From: Antedon mediterranea
Taxonomy: Eukaryota > Echinodermata > Crinoidea > Comatulida > Antedonidae
Direction of reading: 5' to 3'
Length of the DNA: 64,000 nucleotides
Assembly (NCBI RefSeq): GCF_964355755.1
Contig: NC_092674.1
Location: 21,416,001 to 21,480,000, forward strand
The notes beneath the pieces were generated by a model. That model did no database searches. It was not told where the DNA came from and saw only the letters and a program-made list of their open reading frames with translations. Position 1 is the stretch's first letter, and each line of letters starts with the position of its first letter. A program made the translations under genes and the position numbers. This document shows positions 35,401 through 46,170 of this stretch, one piece after another.

Positions 35401-38400
35401 AACCATGCCCCCCTAAAAGACAATGATATTTACAAGTAGGAATTTCAACAAAAAAGTTAAATTAATACTTCTCCAAAAATGTTTCAGACAAATATCAAAG
35501 GTACTATATAGATTTTGCACTTCAGGTGCGTAAAGCCGGGTGACAGGACAGGACACACCCATCACCATTGATCATTGATTATGATTGGTCAATTACTTGC
35601 ATTGTGCGCTGTAATAAATTACCATTCCTTACATATACAGTAACATCTAAGTATCTACATGAACATTCTAGAATAAGACACACCTATCATCAAAACGTTT
35701 GATTACGATTGGTCAATTACTTGCTTACTGATATCTTTTTTTTGACAGCCTTTTAATAATATATGTTAGTGCTCTATTGTTTAATTGATAAAAGGGACGC
35801 TAGAAATGCATCATACAGTCTTAAAATGCCACTAACCTTTATGATCATAAACAAATTCTTCATAAACTGGTAGAGGTAATTTATTTTTTATACAATAATC
35901 CTGCAGAAAGTTCTTGTACATTTTTTGCTGACCAGTGTTTCCTAAAAGATTACAAGAAATGATATGCAATATTCCATTATTAATTCATAATAATAAATTT
36001 AACATTTATACTGACATTTTACAAAATTGATAAAAAGCTGATGTAGTCGAATCTACAGTAGGACACAAAGTGTAAACATTTTCATATACCAATCACAAAC
36101 GTCATGTCTTACGCATCTGGAATGAGGCACACACTTTTTGGCTAAAGCTCTCATACCACACACCTCAAGAAGCAAAGTATTTAGAGAGACAGCCCATAAA
36201 CTTGAAAAGAAAAACAGGACAACAGGAGAACCGGAAACTGAACCAAAAACTGGAATGGAGACGTAGAATTTCAGAGTACCAAAAGAGTAAAATATAAAAT
36301 ACAGTATATAAAATATAAATCCAATATAGGATATGATACCCTATATAATACCTTGGCCTTTAGACGATTTCTTTTCAAGATTTTGCAGTCTGCTGTCTAA
36401 TTCACTAACTTGACCTTCGACACCTTGCAGTCGATTCTCAAATATCTCAGTAAGATCATTGTTAAATATATGTTTCAAATCAGGGTTCTGATTGAAAAAC
36501 TCATTAAGGCTTTCCTTCAGGTCTTCTTTATTCTGAATAAATTATAGAGTTTATTATAGCTCTATAAATGTCTTATAAATTATGATTTAATTATGTCATG
36601 GTGACCGCAATTTGGATGTTTCAAAACAGTGAAGTCAGAAAATTAGAAGATGCATTTAATATACAAGATGGCCTGCTGTTTCTGTTTCTATATAGTTCAT
36701 AAAGAACTACAGTTCAATTGGATGTATTTGAATCTGGATTATATTGCGGCAATCTCACCTGAGTGGATAATTGATCTTCTATACTATCAAATTTTTGTTC
36801 CAATGCTTTGAAACGTTGAGAAATAAGATCTATCTCAAGTAGTTCAAATTCACTTGAGGTTGCACTATAAATAAAAAGTAATAGAGTTGACAAATCAACC
36901 ATTATTTTTCGGTTCTTTTACTGGACTGAATGTATGTGTATCTGGTAGTACTGGAACCAGGGAAAGCAGTTTGACATACAGTGATACATGATGGGATGAT
37001 TAAATGCCTGTTTCACACTAGGTTATTATCAATGGTTATCCTATAGAATAAAATATTTACAAATTTCTTTTGGTTTATTAAAGAAAAATGTATGTTCATC
37101 TATTTATCTTAATCGTTAACCTCCTAGTGTGTCGCAGCCTTAAATTTTGGTTTTATATATTTACCCTTTACTGTCAGCTGAATCAACTGCTTCTGAGCAT
37201 ACTTTAAACTCAAACGTATCTAACTGAAAAGTAAATGAAACAATGTTACTTGTATTATTATTATTTATTATTTTACTGTTTTTATATTATGTATTATAGA
37301 TTTTAATATCTCTGAGTTTAGGTACCGTCATTTCCATAGTAGTGTATATAAAGGTGCCAGAAAATTAAAAACTAATATAAAATATTTCACAAATAAATTG
37401 AAGGCAATCTTCATTTGATCAATGATAATAGTTAGTATTTGATACAGTACCTCAGTAACATTCTGCATATTGAGCCGAACTTGTTCGCTGGCGGCATTTG
37501 GTAAATTTACTAATCTATCAAACATTTTCAGAATTGTGTCTAAATACTCCTTCAATTTGTCATGCGATACTTTCATGTCAGTTGAATGCATTATAGAGTT
37601 TCTTACAGAAATGACCTACAGTAATAAATGAAAAACATGAATTTTTTTTCAATATATATATATATATATATACATACACATGTTATACAGTACAGTATAA
37701 AAAAAAACACAGAACAGATGAGTACAATTTAACAAATGTCATAAAACAATAAAAGAAGATTTATAAAATATCCTCCTAAAAATGTCCTCTCTCTTTTCAA
37801 TTTCTTTAGGATATTATATTAAAGATGTATTGTCCCTTTGACTAATTCCAAAAAAATAAAATATAAAAGATTTCGAAAAAAGATGGGTCATTTTGAAGTA
37901 TCATAATAGTTATTAACTATCACCAAAAATTTTTCAAAAAAAAATAAAAATTTAACTGAAATACAGACGTTTTTTTGTTAAAAAAATAACTTTGACTTCC
38001 AGTCAAAGTTTTCAATCAAAACATATCCCATAATGAAACGCGCTTGTTTGGATACTCTGTATGCATAATCATAAAACTTCCTCATGATCTGTGTGAAAAT
38101 ACCTTCTTAACCGTGACGAGTTGTAAACAATCCTAATTTAGCATATGCATAATGCGTACTCATGGTTTGAAATCTTTGTTTACTTTCGCTCGTGACGATT
38201 TTCCAGATGAAATGTAATCAAACTAATTTACCTGTTAATTACGTAAATTTGTTGTTTTTGGCTCAAATTTTCGACTTAAAGTGAATAACTTTAATATTAC
38301 TTTGATATGGCCACTTTAAATTTAGAATATTTTGACCTTCATTTTTTTGTGTTTCAAGGGACAATACATCTTTAAATTATAATATTTTCAATCCCACACC

Positions 38401-41400
38401 TCACCGCCTCCAAAAAGGAAAGAAAATAGAACAGCAATTTGGTTAGGTGATGTTCCTGTAATGATTCAAAATAGTACTCTACAAACACAATTTCTTGTTA
38501 TCTTATGCTTGCCTTTTTTAGCACAGGTAGCCTCGACAAGAGGAATGAATTAATAAGATAAATATTAATTCTGTTTTATAAAAATGTTTGTTAGGTTAGT
38601 AAGTTACAACTCACTAGTATCTATATAACAGTAGTTCTGCAGACCTCCCAACTCGAAAAAATGAAATATTGGGAGTTTTTATGAGCATTTCCAAACTATA
38701 GAGGGTGTTTAAAAAAAATGACATCAAACCATGTGGTTGCTTTAAAAATGGAAAGATATTGGCATCTATAAAAGTAAACATGTTGGATGTCATAGAATAC
38801 TAAAAGCGAGAAAATGCAGAAACTCAATATTTTATTATTATTTTTTTTCTCTTTTGTGGCGCAAACACCACTTTTATTCACATTCATATTATTATCTCAT
38901 ATTACATAAAATCGTATTATTTAACTTGTAAATGTCGTTTGATCGGCCGCCGTAACTTAACATCGCGCGCATTGTGATAAATTTCTGTTTTTATTTTTGG
39001 GGTTAGTGTAACCTTCTCTGTGCATACTAATATACACACAAATATGCCACACAAATAAAATATTGAACCTCTAAAAAAAGGGCACCTTTAAAATTTAGGG
39101 GGGGTCCGGACCCCGTGGACCCCCCCCCCCTTGGATCCGCCCCAGTCATATGAAGCCTAGAGGTAGTAGAAATTTTATTTTTATCCCTAAAGAAATTGAG
39201 TGGAAGATATTTACAAAATATCGGGAGTCTTCACGATTATCGGGAGAGTTGAGAGGTCTACAGTAGTTCTAATACAAGTGGATTCTGTGCAATCTTAAAA
39301 GATTAAAACACTGAAGAATGTGTTTTTTTCATATGTTATATTGTGCTATATAATTTACAATAGACGAAGCCTTTAAAAAAGTTTGTTTGCTGTTAACGGG
39401 AGAAGTTCCCCTGAAATCAAAATTACTAACAATTTAATTTTTTTTATCTTTGTAAAATGTTTTTCTGGGCTGGAAGGGTGCTTGTAAAGAGGGAAAGGGG
39501 ATCCAGAAAACAAACAAGTTTTTTTGGCCTTGTTTATTATGGTACAGTTTAAATATTAACATCTCCAATATAAATTATAAAGTAAAGTAGGATAGAGTGC
39601 ATTTAGAGTGAATAGGGAACCAATCACAATTTATCTTATTATTTGAAGGGTTTAATGTTCCTCAACATTAGCAGGTGTGCACCATTTCTCACCTCTACTT
39701 CAACCATGGGATGGTTTCGGTTGAATATTCTGATCATATACTTTCTGGAAAGTTTTCTACATATTTGATCATTTAAAAATATTAACTAATTGAAATTGAT
39801 TGATTAAATAATGATACAAAGAAAAACACACACTTTTCTAAATGGTTAAAGTTTACAAAAATAGGAGGAAATGGGAATTAGAAAATTCAAAAGGAAGAAA
39901 ATATTATTATGGTATAGTTTAAATATTAACATCTCCAATATAAATTATAAAAGTAGAGTAGAATAGAGTGCATTTAGAGTGAATTGGGAACCAATCACAA
40001 TTTATCTCATTATTTGACTGGTTTAATGTTCCTCAACATTAGCAGGTGTGCACCATTTCTCACCTCTACTTCAACCATGGGATGGTTTCGGTTGAATATT
40101 CTGATCATCTACTTTCTGGAAAGTTTTCTACATATTTGATCATTTAAAAATATTAACTAATTGAAATGTATTGATTAAATAATGATACAAAGAAAAACAC
40201 ACACTTTTCTAAATGGTTAAAGTTTACAAAAATAGGAGGAAATGGGAATTAGAAAATTCAAAAGGAATAAAATATTATTATGGTATAGTTTAAATATTAA
40301 CATCTCCAATATAAATTATAAAAGTAGAGTAGAATAGAGTGCATTTAGAGTGAATTGGGAACCAATCACAATTTATCTCATTATTTGACTGGTTTAATGT
40401 TCCTCAACATTAAGAGGTGTGCACCATTTCTCACCTCTACTTCAACCATGGGATGGTTTCTGTTGAATATTCTGATCATCTACTTTCTGGAAAGTTTTCT
40501 ACATATTTGAACATTTAAAAATAGTAAAATGGGTTAAGTTTACTATACTTTATAATTATCTAAAACAACATTTGTAATAAGAAATAAGTAACACTATTCT
40601 AGTACGTGAAATAACTGTAGTAATAATTTAATTTCTTTACTATAAAACGTATGCTGGGTCAACAAAATTAAACCATTACTGAAGAACCAAATCAATTCAA
40701 CAACAGGAAGCTGAGCTCGCCTTGCCAAGATAGGAACTTATAACAGTTCTTTGATCTTATGTCTGGATGTGACAAATACTATTTGCGGTTACAGTACAGT
40801 ACATTATTCTCCAGTTTCTGTTTAGGGCGTGAAACTGATCGTGTCGCAACCAAACATAAAACATTTGATCTAATTGAGCTCAGCTTCCTGTTGTTAGATT
40901 GCCTACAGTTAGTGTCCACAACTCCTGGAAAATAAACAAAGTGCAGCAAAATATGCTAACTGAAAAATAATTAATCTTGGTGATAACGCAGTGTAACATG
41001 GTGGAACCAAACCCTATCAGTTATTTAACTTGGAACACTACATTCCTGAGGTGGGTCTTCCAAGGAAAGTCAATCAGGATGTGGTACCATTTAATTAGTC
41101 ATCCTTTCTGTCCCCTTAATATAAATATATGTTTTGTAGTTAAGTTAGTTAGTTCGGATATTGATTCTTGAGACTATAACATCAGTCAGAATCACTACAT
41201 TTTCACATCGTTTTATCCTCTAACTTTTGATTGAATAAATATTATATTTTGTACATTGAATAATTTTGTGCCATCGTTATTGTCTTGGCCCTCGACACGA
41301 CTACCGTTACATGGTGGCAGTGGTTTTTCAGAACTCACGAAGAAAAAGAAAATTTATACAGTATAACCAAGCTGTTAGAATTTAGAAGAAACAAAAGAAA

Positions 41401-42046
41401 AGTAACGCAAGTAAAGAGTGAGTAGTGACCACAACTCCTGGAAAATACAAAAAGTGCAGAAAAAATATGCTAATTGAAAAATAATTATTCTTGGTGAAAA
41501 CAACACATTTCCAATAGCAAAAATAGGAGGAAATGGAAATTAGAAAATTCAAAAGGGAGAAAATACATTCAATTAAATCATTAATCTACAGTAACTTACC
41601 TTTTCAATTCGAGTCTTTGCAACATCAGGTTGAAATATTTTACATGTATGCATGAGATTTAAGATAGCGCTTATATCTGGTTCGTAGGCTCCTCCTGGCT
41701 TTTGTCCACGTGGCATGTATGTCTTCGCAACTTCCCACTTGTTTATTGGCCAGTCCTTTGGGTCGACGTTCGACCAATATGTCATTTTTCTATTACTGTG
41801 TTTCTCAAATATATCAGTTTTCCATGCATTGCATATTTTACAATTATCAGGTGGTTCTTTTTTTGGTTTACACGATTTGCATTGTCCAAGATGCATCTTA
41901 TCTGCCTTTAACTGGTCATGAAATTGTGTTATCTTTTGTTCTGAGAATGGTTTTAAACTTTCATTTAATAGATTAAGTGCTTGACCAGATTTTATCCAAT
42001 TCTTGTACTCCGAATTGTTGAGACGTTGCTGTAAACTTGTTGGCAT
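32489..42046 (-). CDS. HEPN (CXorf38-like) domain protein with coiled coil and four dsRNA-binding domains
   Basis: Ten minus-strand exons join without a break to 924 residues: 42046-41600, 37615-37451, 37223-37165, 36864-36759, 36532-36352, 35941-35837, 35412-35290, 34870-34751, 34346-33393, 33003-32489. All introns are GT-AG. Residues 1-204 follow human CXorf38: NNSEYKNWIKSGQALNLL, paired CxxC (C56, C59, C69, C72), WPINKWEVAKTYMPRG, VISVRNSIMHSTDMKVS. R154-N-x3-H159 fits the HEPN R-x4-6-H ribonuclease motif. Residues about 225-318 are a coiled coil. dsRBDs: about 323-393 (YKNFLQDYCIKNKLPLPVYE; QQKVAKKALLHFG), 436-512 (TSKKSAKQHAAWKAIQEI), 756-830 (KKKAEMLAAKEVLSEL) and 843-910 (AAKKKHAEQQAAKEAFEKI). 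A Ser/Thr-rich linker with a two-fold repeat separates dsRBD2 and 3. No signal peptide, so probably cytoplasmic or nuclear. Inference: dsRNA-triggered RNA cleavage or sensing. Confidence 0.88.
33525..33895 (-). repeat. Two-fold coding repeat in the HEPN-dsRBD linker
   Basis: Two tandem copies of about 60-70 codons share SGATVPPSGEP, QFSTTKPDNVEMQ, TTRNVAV and GKFSSES. They differ mainly by a 9-codon insertion (ESKPRDSSN) and by scattered substitutions that keep the frame open. Confidence 0.85.
37006..37140. repeat. Small foldback MITE in a HEPN-dsRBD intron
   Basis: GCCTGTTTCACACTAGGTTA at the left and TAACCTCCTAGTGTGTCGCA at the right are imperfect inverses; the interior is AT-rich. The motif CACACTAGG resembles the CACTAGGACGATAACG end of the 19376 element. 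Confidence 0.5.
37823..38371. mobile_element. TTAA-flanked MITE in HEPN-dsRBD intron 1
   Basis: Ends AGATGTATTGTCCCTTTGA and, inverted, AGATGTATTGTCCCTTGA, flanked by TTAA (37819-37822, 38372-38375). Its interior is unrelated to the 6184/11293 pair. No ORF. Confidence 0.78.
38639..39262. mobile_element. hAT-like non-autonomous element
   Basis: An 8-bp duplication GTAGTTCT flanks the element (38631-38638, 39263-39270), with ends GCAGACCTCCCAACTC and, inverted, GTAGACCTCTCAACTC. Inside is a GC-rich inverted patch (GGGGTCCGGACCCC, about 39103-39116) followed by a C run and TTGGATCCGCCCC. No transposase. Confidence 0.75.
39535..40550. repeat. Triple tandem repeat of about 370 bp
   Basis: Units begin TATTATGGTAYAGTTTAAAT at 39535, 39905 and 40276, with only a few differences between them. 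The third is broken near 40550 and its tail (ATAGGAGGAAATGG...) reappears at 41520-41565, so about 960 bp was inserted into it. It is intronic in the HEPN-dsRBD gene. Confidence 0.9.
40551..41512. mobile_element. Composite insertion with LTR and foldback
   Basis: Interrupts the third 370-bp unit. It holds an inverted pair CAACAGGAAGCTGAGCTC (40701) and GAGCTCAGCTTCCTGTTG (about 40876), an LTR with leader (40992-41427), and a direct duplication of CACAACTCCTGGAAAAT (40918 and 41430) with about 75 bp of following sequence. Confidence 0.55.
40992..41311 (+). mobile_element. Orphan LTR and primer-binding site
   Basis: A 320-bp segment with TGTAAC...GTTACA ends, followed directly by TGGTGGCAGTGG, which resembles the primer-binding-site start of Ty3/gypsy elements. 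About 115 bp of leader follow, and no gag or pol. It is a 5' LTR fragment. Confidence 0.6.
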
Positions 42047-43160
42047 CGTGGTTTTTAAAGTCTAAATAAAAATAGCATTCAAATAAATTCTTCATTATTA
42101 TAGATAACAGTAATTAGTATCTCTTTTTTTTGGTACAACCCAATTCAGGATTAAAAAAATGAGGGTAAATAAAATATGTTTTACCACTACTACGGCAAAC
42201 CTCTATTCAAGAAACCTGCCTCAGCAGATTTTCCACTAGGCGAATTTGTTGAAACCATTCAAACTATTTTCTTAGCGCTATATGCACATGTTCACTGGAC
42301 CCTGACTTCGCTCTCTTCCGTGCCAAACTTTCGAAAAGAATCCCCTCTTCAGTTTGGTTATGTTGAAAAGAAGCCCATCATGCAAAGAAGCCAATCTTGA
42401 AAAGAAGCCTTACACAAGAGTCTAAAAATCGAGGTTTATGGTAAATGCTATAAACAGCAATTAACAAATTGATATTTGGACAATGCAAGGCAATTATATC
42501 AGCACATCATGCCCACCAAATGTTATGCTCCTCCACAAAATAATCTTAAATCTTATATACAATAATCAATCTGTGGTAATATTACAAGATCAAAAGACGA
42601 TCCAAAATGTTTCACTAATGATCACTATTCTGTGTTACAGCTAAAACGTGTATGGATTGGTTATTTTTTGTTGAAACAAAGAATTATGTGTTTCAATTGA
42701 TTAATTGAAACCAATTATTCTTGGTGGACCTTGGCTTCAGAAACAGCTGGCACTTTAATGTTGACAATACTATTGCTACTGTAGGTTGTTTAGGGTATGT
42801 TCATTATTTTTGTGTCTGAACTAAGCTACAAGCGTTAAGCCTAAATTCCACTAGGTGAAATTGTTTGCACAAATCAAAAGCATCAACTTTTACACACATG
42901 CATATTCATGTTTTCGTCTTCCAAATCCCTCTCTGCAAAATTCTAGTTCCTTGAGTTCAAATCACAACCAATCAAAGCTCACTCATTTGAATCAAAAAGC
43001 TCAGCAGAAAGGCGATGAACATGAAAATAAAAATGTTGAAAGGGTAGTGCGATTTTTTTCTCTGCAAAAGTTGGATTGGAGCAAACAAATTCGCCTAGTG
43101 GAAAACAGTATTTAGACCTTGCATTGGCATTCATACAATGCTAGCAGACAAGGGCAGTTG
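42047..43160. other. Upstream region of the HEPN-dsRBD gene
   Basis: A plausible 3' splice site (TTTATTTAG on the minus strand) lies 15 nt before the start codon, at about 42062-42070, so an upstream non-coding exon is likely. The rest holds no conserved ORF or repeat that I can see. Confidence 0.4.
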
Positions 43161-43182
43161 ATGGCTCATTGATTTCGGCCGC

Positions 43183-43560
43183 CAGTAATTTCGGCCACTG
43201 ATTATGGAACGGCAAAAGTCATGGCACGTCACCCAGCAGAACTTTAAACTATTGTATATTGATCATTTCGGCCGCAAGAATATGTGTGACAAGCCATTTG
43301 TGCCAAAATATTTATAATTTTACTTATATTCCCTGAAATATAAACTCATACAGTTTTGATATTTTAGTACACAAGGAAAAATCGTTATAGTCTATTTTAT
43401 TATCAATTACAAATTAGTATTAAAAAACGTCATCATTACCAAAAAAATAATGTTGTGTTAAAAAGGGGAACCCCAGACTCATAACGCATGATACTGTACA
43501 TGTGGCATTGCATGAATTTTGCTGTTCCATAACTGGTGGCCGAAAAGCAGTCTGGTGACC
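43183..43560. repeat. Foldback repeat with TTTCGGCCACTGATTATGG ends
   Basis: CAGTAATTTCGGCCACTGAT with TATGGAACGGCAAAAGTCAT at the left is matched inversely by TTTTGCTGTTCCATAACTGG with TGGCCGAAAAGCAG at the right. Short ATTTCGGCCGC motifs recur inside. Non-coding. Confidence 0.55.
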
Positions 43561-44914
43561 CCATGACTTTGCTGTCAAAGTTCACTGGTCTAGCTAGTAG
43601 GCCTAGCTTGAATGAAGTAGGCCTAGATAGGCCTATACACTCAATACTTTCGTAGAGGAAAATCAGGTAATGACCTAAATGCCCAGATATGTATGTTGTA
43701 GCCAACATTTTGACATTGTATCGCATGAAACGTTTTAGGAGGGTTGGAAATACTGAAAACATACAAAATAGTCTGAGCCAAAAAGTGAATTTTATGATTA
43801 ATTTTATATTTAAAAGACCTGTGTGTGACGTCACAACAAAGCATGTCATCTTCAGCATGTCTTCGGAAGCAACATCAATAAATGTACAGGTAGCCCCTTT
43901 CATCTGGCCAGACGCAACACATCTATGCCTATCGCTAGTTCCGAAAACTTAGTAGACCACCTCTAGGCTATCTAGGCCTAGCCCTTATCTTATACTTCAG
44001 GCCCTGGTTAGCAAGTTTTAGGCCTACCTGTCTGTAACCTCCTACTACTACACAGAGGGCCTAGCCTAGCTAGCTAGCATAGCCAGGCTTCTTTATCATT
44101 TATTTTATGATGATTATATTAAATCTTACTTACCAACTCAATTGAAAAACTGATTATTTCTTAATTTATTTTTAGCTTATATACCTTGCTAGGCCTATAG
44201 TAGTCTATATAGTAGGCTAGTAATGTATAGCAATTACAATTTGGATTTTCTTTCCGGTTATTTTCATTTTATTATCAGAATAGGAAATTCCAAATAATGT
44301 TGGTGGCGCTGTTCTATAAAGTTTAAAACGCCGTTTACGCCCGAGTAATTTGTGAGGATAAAAATTACATCGATTAAATTCCTGCCATTATTATATCAAG
44401 ATTTTTTTAATGAAAAATTACAATCATCTCCAATAAGACTTGTCTTGTGAACAAGATTGCCAGCTATAATGATAAATTTGCTTATGGTTATCTTTGGCAA
44501 TTTACCTACATAATAAACAAGAAATATTTCTAACAAAAAACGCCGCTCGACATTTTAAAATTAATCATTGTTCTTTTGATTAATTTATGATAAATTATTA
44601 AAAGGATGTCATACAATCTTCACATGAATACCGGCCATATAGTTCTTTAATTATGAATCACATGCCCATTTTTTCACTAGGTAATTGTATACATACACAG
44701 CATTTAAAAGAAGACATGTGTACCTTTCCAACAATGTTTTATTTGCCAACAAATATTAATCTACTAATTCAAAAATGGCATTTAAAAATGGTCAATTTTG
44801 AACTTTAATGTGCTGTAGGCCTAGCCTGTTTGTCTGTGACCTCAACCTGAACTGTAGGCATGCAACTGAATACCCTCTAGAGACAACGTGACTTCAAGTT
44901 GGTTGGTACTGTCA
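43561..44914. other. Intergenic sequence rich in TAGGCCTA
   Basis: Contains many TAGGCCTA/CTAGGCCT palindromes (43600-43635, 43965-44060, 44190) and AT-rich sequence. A first exon of the HEPN-dsRBD gene could lie here, but nothing marks it. Confidence 0.35.
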
Positions 44915-45095
44915 CACCCGAAATCAGTCCGGGCCAAAATTTGGCTGCCAAAATCAGTCCGGGGGACCATTTATGGCTGCCAAAACCTGTCCGGCCGGAC
45001 CAATTTTGGCCACCAAAACTGGTCCGGCCTAGATAAAATCGGTCCGGGCAGTAGGACTGTTTTTGGCCGCCAAATATGGTCCGGTCTTACAAAAA
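44915..45095. repeat. GC-rich minisatellite (CAGTCCGGGCCAAAATTTGG-like)
   Basis: Six to seven degenerate units of about 25-33 bp alternate a TCCGG core (AATCAGTCCGGG, CTGTCCGGCC, CTGGTCCGGCC) with TTTGGCNGCCAAAA. The open frame across it is a by-product of the repeat. Confidence 0.75.
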
Positions 45096-46170
45096 TATAT
45101 GGTGCGCAAAATGAGTCATAATGTATATATCATTAAAAAAAGGCCATGATTAGTTATATTATATTGAAAACTACGGGGTTTTATTTGTTATTTTAATATT
45201 ATAAATTAAGCCTGTTTTTTTTATAATCATTGTAGTAACTCATCAGTACTAATTGCTTTTTGTATACAATATGTATCTCTGCCTGTTTTCCAGTTTTTTT
45301 TTTAACATCTTCGTTTCCCCATGATGTTAACAACAATTAAATTTATTAATTATTTATGGTTAATCAATCAATATATAAATTCAATACAATTATTATAAAA
45401 CAACTATCCAATATAGGCTGAGGAAGAAAAAAGGCCCAATCATAAATAAAATCTAGCTGGCAATGCAGCGTCTCATACCAGTTTATGTGAGTGTGTGGCA
45501 GGCTGAAATATGAGTGAACACTTAAGTCATGTTTTTATATAAAATACATTTATTTATAGTATTTATCCGACAAGATAACTTACCTCGGACCATATTTATC
45601 GTGACAGTACAAGTGGAAATTCTTCCACAATCTGTTGATTCGCGTCAACCAATCAAAGAATCAAGAATCCGAAATCGTTCAAACGTGAGCCCTCATAGAC
45701 TCTTTTCCCAGACGTTTTTTTTTTTGGGTCCAGCAGCTGGGACCTACTGTATAAATATTATAGTCGAGTATGCATTTTAGCAAAAACGTCAGTCTCTTGT
45801 TGGCCTACTATAACTGCTGCTTGCTTTCAGCTTATAAATGATCAGTCATCTCTTGTGACGTAGCGGTAGCGGGCTAGCAGCAGCGTGAATAAAATGTACA
45901 TACTTTATTATATTATTATATATAAAGATGATTAGGTATTTATTTTTGTTCGAACAGCCTGTCGTGTTACTTTGTAGAAACAACCCGGTATCGACGAGCA
46001 AAATAATGACACTCCTGATGATCATATTACGTTTTACTTTGCGCCCTCAACCGTCGGATAGCACTCCGCCCTTCATTTGCATAAGAGGTGGTGCGGTATG
46101 CATAGCACGAAACGCACTCGCAGAAACCACATCATATCACGTCGCTACCTCTAAATATATTTTTACAAAA
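45096..46170. other. Upstream flank of the transporter relic
   Basis: AT-rich sequence with a weak open frame (45928-46236) whose last part overlaps the transporter N-terminus. No repeat or other gene is evident. Confidence 0.35.

Noticed and set aside
39535-40550. CRISPR-like regular repeats
   Set aside because: Units are 370 bp, contiguous, without short repeats and unique spacers, and the host is an animal.
43436-43952. Overlapping ORFs on both strands near 43.7 kb
   Set aside because: Mutually antisense, no conserved motif, partly inside a foldback repeat.
44888-45121. 77-codon plus-strand ORF
   Set aside because: Entirely produced by the TCCGG minisatellite.
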